A DNA stretch of 64,000 nucleotides, from NCBI RefSeq assembly GCF_000025185.1, contig NC_013720.1:4650001-4714000 (forward strand). The letters run 5' to 3'. Positions within the stretch are counted from its first letter, which is position 1. Each line of letters opens with the position of its first letter. The notes beneath the pieces are model-generated. The model was not told the DNA's origin. It was given only the letters and a program-made list of their open reading frames with translations, and ran no database searches. This document shows positions 53,708-61,175 of the stretch, one piece after another. Both the position numbers and the translations under genes were made by a program. Source of the stretch: Pirellula staleyi DSM 6068 (GTDB taxonomy: Bacteria; Planctomycetota; Planctomycetia; Pirellulales; Pirellulaceae).

Positions 53708-54367
53708 TTACTCAGTTTTCTTGGCCTTCGGCTTTTTCTCTTCTTTGGGTTCGGCGTTGCCACCGACGGTAATCACTACCTTTTTGGCCGAAATAGCACC
53801 GGTGGTCGGGCTGATGTAGCCGTCGACTTCTACCGGATCGCCTGGGGACGCGATGGTGTAGTCGATCGATTCGACCATGATCGAAGCGTTCTCTGCGATC
53901 TTGGCAGTAAACTTTTTACGCCCGGCACTCACCGAGATATCGCCCTCTTTGATCTTCGTGAGCTGCCCCGTGATGGTTGCCCCCGAGCCTGAGTCGTCTT
54001 GCAGAATCCCGGGAGGAAAACCATCGTTGGGGGTGAAGATTTTGATGTCGGTGAGAGGCTCTTCGATCTTGGTGCCTTTGATGTTCGATGTAAAGCGAAC
54101 GATCATCCCTGGCTTCAGTTGATCGAGGCGGAGCTTGCCCGTGACGTGCATCACTTGCTGCCCCGCTTTGGCCTTCACGTTGTAGGTTTTGGTGCCATCG
54201 CTCACGACGATGCCTTCGGAGGTAGCCCCGACCACAGTGCCGTTCTTGATGGCGATTCGCTTGGGTGGATCAGCCGCCAGAAGAGCCGAACCGATCGTCA
54301 GAAGCGTAGCTGCGACGGCGACTTTGGCGAGGAAGCTTTGTGGAGAAAAACGGGAATGGAGTGTCAT
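53708..54367 (-). CDS. Exported protein of unknown function with repeated OB-like segments
   Basis: 219 residues. Signal peptide AKVAVAATLLTIGSALLAAD. The mature part has short beta-rich units: IKNGTVVGATSEGIVVSDGT, KLRLDQLKPGMIVRFTSNIK, ATITGQLTKIKEGDISVSAG and VEVDGYISPTTGAISAKKVV, followed by a Lys/Glu-rich tail (KEEKKPKAKKTE). The pattern resembles DUF5666-like repeats, but I cannot name the family with confidence. The ATG at 54367 follows GGAG at nine bases; the long upstream extension of the frame is not supported. Confidence 0.68.
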   Translation of the reverse strand: MTLHSRFSPQSFLAKVAVAATLLTIGSALLAADPPKRIAIKNGTVVGATSEGIVVSDGTKTYNVKAKAGQQVMHVTGKLRLDQLKPGMIVRFTSNIKGTKIEEPLTDIKIFTPNDGFPPGILQDDSGSGATITGQLTKIKEGDISVSAGRKKFTAKIAENASIMVESIDYTIASPGDPVEVDGYISPTTGAISAKKVVITVGGNAEPKEEKKPKAKKTE

Positions 54368-54572
54368 GGCCCAAGGCTCCAAAAATCGGCGGAGAAACGA
54401 GCGAGCCAGCGATGCTGCGGGTGCGCTGGCTCGAAAGCTCGCGGTCAAACGGTAGCCCCAAAGTCTACCGGCTGGCCGGAGCCGATTCCAGCATTTCCAT
54501 GCACTTCGCGCGATAAAGAGGGGGCGCAAGAAAGGCGCGCGTGGTGCTACTTTTGCGCAACTAGTTGCGCCC

Positions 54573-55205
54573 CTACTGGCAAAGCTTGCGCGCTTCAGCA
54601 TGTGCAGCTGCTATGCGGCTGCGAACAATTTTCACGAGTTCGTCGTCGGAAAGAGATTCCATCGACTCGGGCGAAATCGGTTCGCCAATCACCACCGCCA
54701 GCCGACCGAGACGTGGGTATTTTGACTTCCTCGGCCAAACCTGCCACGCGCCGTCGATCCCTACCGGAATCAGAGGCTGCTTGCTACGTCGGGCGATGGA
54801 GCAGAACCCCGACTTGATGGGCAACAGTTCGCCATCTTCAGTGCGCGTCCCTTCCGGGAAAATCAAAACGAGTTCCCCCGCCTTCAATCGACGCAGTGTC
54901 TCTTTGATACCCGAGAGGCCGCTCCCTTCGCGGTCGATCGGAATCGCATCGAGAAATCGAATCAGCCAGCCGAAACGCCCGGTGAAGAGCGTGTCGCGAG
55001 CCAGGTAATTCATGCGCCGCGGGCAAGTCATGCCAACGAGCACCGGATCGAGATAGCTTTGATGATTCGAGCAAACGAGCCCGCCCCCTTCGAGCGGATA
55101 ATGGCTGGTCCCTTGATAGCGCAGGCGATAGAAGAGGACGGCAAAGATGCGCGAGAAGATTCGAAGCGCATCGTAGAACAGCCGCTGGGCAAGTGTCCGT
55201 TTCAC
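54573..55205 (-). CDS. plsC: 1-acylglycerol-3-phosphate O-acyltransferase (PlsC family)
   Basis: Membrane-associated acyltransferase making phosphatidic acid, 210 residues. The catalytic motif is NHQSYLDP (H(x)4D), motif II includes LFTGRFGWLIR, and motif III is LIFPEGTRTEDGEL, with PLIPVGIDGAW following. A GTG start at 55205 has GGAG upstream. It lies 69 bases after cmk on the same strand, a pairing seen in many bacteria. Confidence 0.92.
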   Translation of the reverse strand: MKRTLAQRLFYDALRIFSRIFAVLFYRLRYQGTSHYPLEGGGLVCSNHQSYLDPVLVGMTCPRRMNYLARDTLFTGRFGWLIRFLDAIPIDREGSGLSGIKETLRRLKAGELVLIFPEGTRTEDGELLPIKSGFCSIARRSKQPLIPVGIDGAWQVWPRKSKYPRLGRLAVVIGEPISPESMESLSDDELVKIVRSRIAAAHAEARKLCQ

Positions 55206-55274
55206 GATCGTTCATTCACTCCTGGCACACATAGCATCACGGAAACCTCGACTGTCAAATGCATCAGCGGCGGG

Positions 55275-55946
55275 CTAGCCAGCAGCCGATTGTGAAAGTG
55301 CTTGACACCTGCGAACAATCGCCTCGAGTCGCGCCACCACTTCGGCCGGCGATAGTCCATCGGTGACCACCACTTCCGAGCCCGGAGGCTGTTTCAAAGG
55401 ACCCACGGCACGCGTACTATCGCGATGATCACGCAGGCTCTGCTGCTCGAGCACTTCCTCGAGCGGCGTGGTGTCGCCGCGCTCTTGCAACTGAGCATGG
55501 CGACGTCGAGCCCGCTCGAGTGGCGATGCGGTTAAGAATATCTTGCACTCGGCCTGCGGAAAGACAACTGTCCCTTGATCGCGTCCCTCGGTCACCGTGT
55601 TGCCTCGCGCTCCAATTGCTCGCTGCTGATCGACCATCAGCGAACGAACAGCCGGATTGCTCGCAGCAATGGCAACGTGCTTGTTGACAGCCTGGCTCCG
55701 AATCTCGGCGGTCACTTCTTCGCTGCCGAGCCAAATGCGAGGGCCCGAAAGAGTAATCGTCAGGGTCGCGGCGAGTTGAGCTACTTGATCGGCATCGGCT
55801 TCGGTTAGTTGCTGGCGGAGCGCGGCCAATGTCACTGCGCGATACATCGCGCCCGTATCCAAAAACTGAAAACCGAGTCGCTCGGCCAGCACACGTGCGA
55901 TGCTGCTCTTGCCAGCGCCAGCGGGTCCATCAATCGTGACAATCAT
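55275..55946 (-). CDS. cmk: Cytidylate kinase
   Basis: Phosphorylates CMP/dCMP to the diphosphate, 223 residues. The P-loop is TIDGPAGAGKSSIARVLA at the N-terminus, followed by FQFLDTGAMYRAVTLAAL, the CMP-binding GRDQGTVVFPQAECKIFLTAS and the lid ERARRRHAQL. It is complete. The ATG at 55946 follows GAGG. It is upstream of plsC, probably in one transcript. Confidence 0.95.
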   Translation of the reverse strand: MIVTIDGPAGAGKSSIARVLAERLGFQFLDTGAMYRAVTLAALRQQLTEADADQVAQLAATLTITLSGPRIWLGSEEVTAEIRSQAVNKHVAIAASNPAVRSLMVDQQRAIGARGNTVTEGRDQGTVVFPQAECKIFLTASPLERARRRHAQLQERGDTTPLEEVLEQQSLRDHRDSTRAVGPLKQPPGSEVVVTDGLSPAEVVARLEAIVRRCQALSQSAAG

Positions 55947-56030
55947 GCCTCGTTCCTGCGGGCTCTCAATTCCAAATCACAGCTTTGCTCGGCTACTGAT
56001 CGCATTCATTTGAACTTCTGCCTCGGCAAC

Positions 56031-58838
56031 CTAAAAACGGGCCACAATCTCTTGCCACTCGTAGTCGCCGAGATCAATCGACAGCTTGCCTTGCTCGGTC
56101 GCCAGATCGCTGAGCACGTTTCCTTGCAGATCGATCTTCGAGCCACTCTTCAAATCGCGAAACGCCGAGAGCTTCACCTTCACGCCACTTCCCGAGGTTT
56201 CGAGCAGTCGCGCACGAAGTCCAGTCACCTTACCGTTTTCCACCAGTGGCGACAGGCTTGTCACCAGCACATTGCGGCAATCGACATGCAGCAGCCAGCC
56301 CCACAAATTTCCTTTCGGCGCGGCACAGGGCCGGATAATCGGCGGGGAGATCAGGCTGATCGCTTCGTGGAGCGGATGAGCCAAATCGATCCCTACACCG
56401 AACTTGAACCGACGAGCCGTTTCGCCACGCGAGATCAAAATCGTATCGAGCATGTTGTCTTGATGACGGCGATGAAACGCGAGACCACCAGTCAAAATTG
56501 TGGTGCTCGATTTCACTCCCACAAAGTCGACATAGTGAGGCGATTCGATGCGGCTTGCTTTCGACAGCTGACGCGTTTCGTGCAGGGTGGTGTAGACATC
56601 GGCTGCCGGATCAGACCACGCAAATCGCGAGCAGAAATAGGAATTCCAGGGATCGCTTTTGGGCTCTTCCTGCGGATCGAGTTCTACTTCCACTTGCAGC
56701 ACGCGGCTGCCACGCACACAGCGGAACGTTTGGGTGTAGCCGCAAAGATTCTTCCCCTCGAGATCCATCAAGCGACCGGTCACCACAATCTCTCCCAAGG
56801 TGCTGGTCGCGGAAGTGGTGGTGATCGAATCGGCCGCCATCACGCTGTAGGTCGCCGTCTCATCAGGATCGCGATACACATCGCCCGTTTTTTGTTTCGC
56901 CCCTGGCATGCGAAACGCCAACTGCTGCGAGAGCCGATTGCCGCGACTGCTGTACTCATACAAAGCTGCCAGCGCGCCGGTGGTGGGATTGATTACTGCT
57001 TCGAAGAACTCGTTGCGCAGCGTGTTATCTTCCACCAGCAGCAGCTGTTTTTTGGCAGCGACCGACGACTTCGAGGGGGTAACGTAGACAAAGCCATACG
57101 CCGGTGGATCGACAACCGACTGCATTCCACCAAGGTGCGACGAAGCTGCATAAACGGGTCGCTCGATCGCCGGTTCGGCCTTCACATTGTCGGTCACCAC
57201 ACCGACGCGTCGCACAAAGGCGAGCGGATTGAGCACCACCGCCGAGTTTCCTGCGCCAACTTGGGCGCCGATCGCTTTGGCGAATGCATCTCCCGCCAGC
57301 TTCAGCTGCTCTTCAGCTTGCGGCATTTGCTCCGCCAGCTTTTCCTCGGTGATCGCGCCGGGCAGAAGCGCCGAGTTCGAAGCTGCGGGAGGTGTCCCCG
57401 CAACGAGAGCCGCGATCGTACTGGCCGAAGTGGCGGCCAGTGTTTGGTAATACGTTTTCCAGTACTTCACACTCGTGCTGATCGGGTCGCTATGGCGGCG
57501 AATGATCGCCTGCTTGAGATAGGGGGAGCGATACCGATCGGCATCGAGCCGCTCCATTTGGCTCGGCTTGGTGGTGCTTGCAAAGTAGTCGTCCAGCGTG
57601 ATGAATTTGCCAAGCGCGGCTGTGTAACTGGCAATGCGACGCAAATCGTTCATCCAGACACTCGAGGCCGATGGCCAGTGTGCAAGCGCCAAGGTGGCGA
57701 CATGATCGGCATCCATCGATTCGCCCAATTTCACGGCGAGCGAAAGAAACGTTTGAGGCTTCGAAGCGTCGAGCGAAGTGCGGGCAATCGAGTCGATCGC
57801 CCGGCCATCCAGACCTTCCCACTGAATCTTCAGCTGCGTGGTTTCGGGAAGTTTCCCTTCGTCGAACAACTGATGAACGGCCGCTGTATAGCCCGACTGC
57901 TGCAGAATGCCGGGGAGCAGCGGAGTGAGGCCATAGCGCCAGCGAGCAAATACTTTGGGACGCGATCCGAGATGCTGTTCGTAGGTGGCACGTCCACGAA
58001 TGAGCTGCGCGGTGGCTGTTTCGAGCGAGAGAAGCGGCAACCGCGACTCATCGTACTCGCCCCCCAAGATCGCCAGCGTTTTACGCTCAATGGCTGTTTT
58101 CAGCGCCTCAAGCGTGGCCGGAAAACGGGCGGCAATCTCATCGACCAATTGCCCCGAAAGGAGCACGTTCTTGGGAGCGGGCTGCGCGACTTCGTCGGCC
58201 AGTTCTTTGCCAAGCGTGACAGCGGTGGTCATCACCAGATCGACGATAAACGCATCGACGGGATAATAGTGGTCGCGCTCTTCGGCCAGCACACTGAAAC
58301 AAGCGGTGAGCTTCTCTTTTGCGACATCGTTCTCGCCGCGACAAAGGGCCTGGGCAGCGGCCACCACGGTCGACTGAAAATAGGCTTCGTCGAGATTGCT
58401 GCTGTAACGCATCTGACGCGTGAGAAGCTCGATCTGCAGGTAGCAGTAGCCGAGCGCTAAAAAGTCGGCCACGAGTTCTTGATCGACGGGACCTTCCACG
58501 CGCGAGGCAAGCCCGGCCAGCGCAGTCTCGATGATCTCGCTCCGCACCAATGTTTTGCGAATGATCACCCCACCCTCTTGCTTCACACGCTGGGCAAAGC
58601 CAGTTGGAAGCTGCGACGAGGAGACACTGGGGACCACAATCAGTCGGCTAACCACTTCGCTGGGTGGGTCGTCGACACGGCGCCAAGTCGGCACCTTACC
58701 TGCAGCGTTAATCAGTTCCGGATGCCAAAGCGAGGTCCAACTGGCGAGCAAACTTTGAGCATCGTCACCTTCGTGGTAGGTCGGAAAATCCTCCAAGCTG
58801 TGACAAGGGAGCAAAATCATCAGCTCTTGGTAGGACAT
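56031..58838 (-). CDS. Large GH38-like protein of planctomycete type
   Basis: 935 residues, no signal peptide (starts MSYQELMILLPCHSLEDFP). The N-terminal half resembles the glycoside hydrolase/deacetylase barrel of GH38/GH57-type enzymes (YDESRLPLLSLETATAQLI, FARWRYGLTPLLPGILQQSGY, VHQLFDEGKLPETTQL). The C-terminal half is beta-sandwich like the GH38 C-terminal domain (NEFFEAVINPTTGALAALYEY, VLQVEVELDPQEEP, GVGIDLAHPLHEAI). The HNDxGW-type motif with the alpha-mannosidase nucleophile is not visible, so activity is uncertain. It is well separated from cmk. Function unknown. Confidence 0.7.
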   Translation of the reverse strand: MSYQELMILLPCHSLEDFPTYHEGDDAQSLLASWTSLWHPELINAAGKVPTWRRVDDPPSEVVSRLIVVPSVSSSQLPTGFAQRVKQEGGVIIRKTLVRSEIIETALAGLASRVEGPVDQELVADFLALGYCYLQIELLTRQMRYSSNLDEAYFQSTVVAAAQALCRGENDVAKEKLTACFSVLAEERDHYYPVDAFIVDLVMTTAVTLGKELADEVAQPAPKNVLLSGQLVDEIAARFPATLEALKTAIERKTLAILGGEYDESRLPLLSLETATAQLIRGRATYEQHLGSRPKVFARWRYGLTPLLPGILQQSGYTAAVHQLFDEGKLPETTQLKIQWEGLDGRAIDSIARTSLDASKPQTFLSLAVKLGESMDADHVATLALAHWPSASSVWMNDLRRIASYTAALGKFITLDDYFASTTKPSQMERLDADRYRSPYLKQAIIRRHSDPISTSVKYWKTYYQTLAATSASTIAALVAGTPPAASNSALLPGAITEEKLAEQMPQAEEQLKLAGDAFAKAIGAQVGAGNSAVVLNPLAFVRRVGVVTDNVKAEPAIERPVYAASSHLGGMQSVVDPPAYGFVYVTPSKSSVAAKKQLLLVEDNTLRNEFFEAVINPTTGALAALYEYSSRGNRLSQQLAFRMPGAKQKTGDVYRDPDETATYSVMAADSITTTSATSTLGEIVVTGRLMDLEGKNLCGYTQTFRCVRGSRVLQVEVELDPQEEPKSDPWNSYFCSRFAWSDPAADVYTTLHETRQLSKASRIESPHYVDFVGVKSSTTILTGGLAFHRRHQDNMLDTILISRGETARRFKFGVGIDLAHPLHEAISLISPPIIRPCAAPKGNLWGWLLHVDCRNVLVTSLSPLVENGKVTGLRARLLETSGSGVKVKLSAFRDLKSGSKIDLQGNVLSDLATEQGKLSIDLGDYEWQEIVARF

Positions 58839-59139
58839 GATCAGGCTGGCCAGTCTTCTCGGGGAATCGGTGGGAGGGGATCGACCGCTATGCGTTTTTT
58901 AGGACCTGTCCACGATACTCGCTCGACAGGCGAGCGTACAGAAGTGCCTGCCCTGGCAGCACTTGACAGAGCATGACAGGCCCCTGCGGCATCCAGCTTT
59001 CAGCGAACTCTAAAGAACCACTACAAAGAAGTACAAAAACACCTCTTGAGAAGTATATCATTGCGGCTTACAAATCGTATCGCCTGACAAAAAGTGTTCC
59101 CCGATTCGCCACTCTTGTTTCTCACTAAGCAGGTGCCGC
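58839..59139. other. Divergent intergenic region with hairpins
   Basis: About 300 bases; the hairpins at 58920-58964 are the only clear structures. Promoters of the genes on either side must lie here; I cannot place them. Confidence 0.4.
58920..58964. repeat. Two strong adjacent stem-loops
   Basis: CGCTCG/CGAGCG (58920-58925, 58931-58936; loop ACAGG) and AAGTGC/GCACTT (58942-58947, 58959-58964) with an inner TGCC/GGCA helix. GACAGG recurs before and after them. Confidence 0.45.
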
Positions 59140-59712
59140 ATGGATCAAACAGCTTTGAAGGAGTGGCTCCACGAGCCGCGCTTGAAACTTACTGAAGCGA
59201 TTGTGGCGGGACTCGAGCAGCATTTGAAATCGTTGGAAACGGCGGAGCAGCCGTTTTATGGCTATTCGATCCTGCTGGGGGAGCGTTTTAGCCCCGGTGA
59301 ACTCGTCGGAGTCACCAACCGCGAGGAGGATCTCGAGGTCGAAGCCGATGACCCGATGTATACCTATTACCGCTACAACGTCGACGAATGGCAGCAGTGG
59401 GATCACGAGCAGTTCACCGATGCCAATCGCCTGCTCGCGGCGCTCGATCTCGAGTTTAAGTCGAAGCATCAGCGGCAGGGGAAAGAATTCATATTCGACG
59501 AGATCGAACATCTGTATGCCGATCTGATCCTGGAGGCGATCTTGCAAGGGATGGTTGCAGCCAAAGCGCAGGGGCTCTTTGGAAAAGACGAGCGGTTCCT
59601 GGTGATCTGGATTGCAGGCTCTCCGGGCGAGATCACCATGCAATCGCTCAAAACACTGAATTCTCCCAAGGTCGTGAAGGCTTTCATCGAAGAATTTGGC
59701 GAAGACTTTTAA
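59140..59712 (+). CDS. DUF4303-like protein
   Basis: 190-residue soluble acidic protein. AEQPFYGYSILLGERFSPG, DPMYTYYRYNVDEWQQWDH and ERFLVIWIAGSPGEITMQS match the layout of DUF4303 proteins, small cytosolic proteins of unknown function sometimes encoded with SMI1/KNR4-type or toxin-immunity genes. No toxin gene is visible here. The start at 59140 has no clear Shine-Dalgarno sequence. The downstream TPR gene begins 79 bases later on the same strand. Confidence 0.65.
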   Translation: MDQTALKEWLHEPRLKLTEAIVAGLEQHLKSLETAEQPFYGYSILLGERFSPGELVGVTNREEDLEVEADDPMYTYYRYNVDEWQQWDHEQFTDANRLLAALDLEFKSKHQRQGKEFIFDEIEHLYADLILEAILQGMVAAKAQGLFGKDERFLVIWIAGSPGEITMQSLKTLNSPKVVKAFIEEFGEDF

Positions 59713-59791
59713 GCCGACGGTTGTAATTTGGCGACGGCCCGGGAAAACTCACAAGCCACCACCACTTCGCTCTCATTGTCGGGCAAATGCC

Positions 59792-60478
59792 ATGCTGCTG
59801 CGATTCCAGTTGATATCAGCCTCCCTGCTCATGCTCGCCACAGCACTGGGGTGCGATGCCAGGGGGGATGCTGATATCGAACAGGGGATGAAGCACTGGC
59901 AAAAACAGGAGTATGAAGCGGCGATCGCGGCGTATGAAACTGGCTTGCCGAAATCACGCAAGGAGTACGACGACAGCGTGGTTCACACACTGATTGGCAA
60001 CTGCCACAGTGAGCTGGGAGATCAGAAAAAAGCGATCCAGTCGCATAAGCGATCACTGAAAGCCAATCCCAAAAACCACCAAGCGATGGTGAACATGGGA
60101 GTCGCCTATCGACTGCTCGGCGACTACGGACAAGCGGCTAACTGCTATCGAAGTGCCCTCGAAATTGCCCCCGACTACCCCGAACTGCATTCAAGCCTCG
60201 GAACCCTAGCAATCTTTCAGGGGGAACCCGAAAAGGCGATCCCCCACTTCGAGCGCGCGAATGCCATCGACGATACCTTGCCCACAACGCATGGAAATTT
60301 GGCGGTCGCTTATGCCATGGTAGGCCGATTTGACGACGCCGAGCGGTCGCTCGAGCGGGCCATCGGTCTCCACTATCAGAACGTGGACTGGGTCCGGCGA
60401 CGCATCGACGAAATTCGCCTTGAGCAAACGGAGGCTGAACTAGGGATCGGTGAGCCCTCGGAAAATGCTCCCAAGTAA
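59792..60478 (+). CDS. TPR lipoprotein
   Basis: 228 residues. Lipoprotein signal ISASLLMLATALGC, then about five TPR units (MKHWQKQEYEAAIAAYETGL, LIGNCHSELGDQKKAIQSHK, MVNMGVAYRLLGDYGQAANC, LHSSLGTLAIFQGEPEKAIP, HGNLAVAYAMVGRFDDAERS). A protein-interaction scaffold in the envelope. The frame opens 32 codons earlier inside the previous gene, but the signal peptide begins at the ATG at 59792. Confidence 0.85.
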   Translation: MLLRFQLISASLLMLATALGCDARGDADIEQGMKHWQKQEYEAAIAAYETGLPKSRKEYDDSVVHTLIGNCHSELGDQKKAIQSHKRSLKANPKNHQAMVNMGVAYRLLGDYGQAANCYRSALEIAPDYPELHSSLGTLAIFQGEPEKAIPHFERANAIDDTLPTTHGNLAVAYAMVGRFDDAERSLERAIGLHYQNVDWVRRRIDEIRLEQTEAELGIGEPSENAPK

Positions 60479-60721
60479 TCGGAATCATCGGTCGGGAGAT
60501 GCGAGGCACATCGCGGTCGTAAAATCGGGGCTGATGCGTGGAATCTATACAAACGTAACGCCCTGCACAGACGGAACTGCGAACGGCAGATCGTGACACC
60601 CGCACGAAAGATTTCAAGCGTTTTCTTGCCGTTTTTTGCTCTCAGCGGCTTAGCGACCCATTCTGAGGCCGTTTGGGCGGTGCCGAAAGCGTTATGGCAG
60701 CGAGATTAAGGCCAATTTTCA

Positions 60722-60751
60722 TTGACACTGGGCGCGCGGCGTCTGTACAGT
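60722..60751 (+). promoter_or_regulatory. Candidate sigma-70 promoter of the pilM-like gene
   Basis: TTGACA (60722-60727, perfect -35) and TACAGT (60746-60751) are 18 bases apart. It lies about 425 bases upstream of the start. Confidence 0.5.
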
Positions 60752-61141
60752 AAGAGGTAGGAACAGAGAATCCGGACAGCCTCCCAGTCTGGCGGGCCAT
60801 TCACGTAGGTGGATGAGCTACGCTCTTGTCTTGCGAAGGTTCCTTCGCCGACTTGTGGAGTCCTGTTCTCGTGCGATTCTTGCTCTCACGTTGGCAGACT
60901 AGTAGAACCTTGCGGTTTGCGGGGTTCTGCCTCTGGCAGCGCGATGGTGTGCTGGACTTGGTTCAGATTCAGCCCTGATCGAGTTTGGCGGGTGTCGACA
61001 GTTGCTTGGGATTTTCAGTGCGATCGCAGATCGGTCGTACTTTGTGTCTCTCGACTCGGCAGCACGGTCGGTTCAAGAACGTGTTCGAAATAACTCATCG
61101 AAATCAACAACATCTCAACCATCGGGGCTAGCAATCTGGCG

Positions 61142-61159
61142 GTCTAGGCTTCCCTAGAC
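61142..61159 (+). promoter_or_regulatory. Hairpin just upstream of the pilM ribosome binding site
   Basis: GTCTAGG (61142-61148), loop CTTC, CCTAGAC (61153-61159). The ribosome binding site GAGGAA follows at 61166-61171, five bases before the ATG. Confidence 0.45.
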
Positions 61160-61175
61160 GCTTGCGAGGAAACTC

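Larger units (their letters stand above)
60479..61175. other. Intergenic region and long leader of the pilM-like gene
   Basis: About 700 bases without a supported gene. It holds a good promoter (60722-60751) and a small hairpin next to the ribosome binding site. The intervening 420 bases would be an unusually long 5' leader. Confidence 0.5.

Noticed and set aside
55809-58460. 883-codon open frame opposite the GH38-like gene
   Set aside because: The minus-strand protein has coherent domain structure; this translation does not and runs across the cmk boundary.
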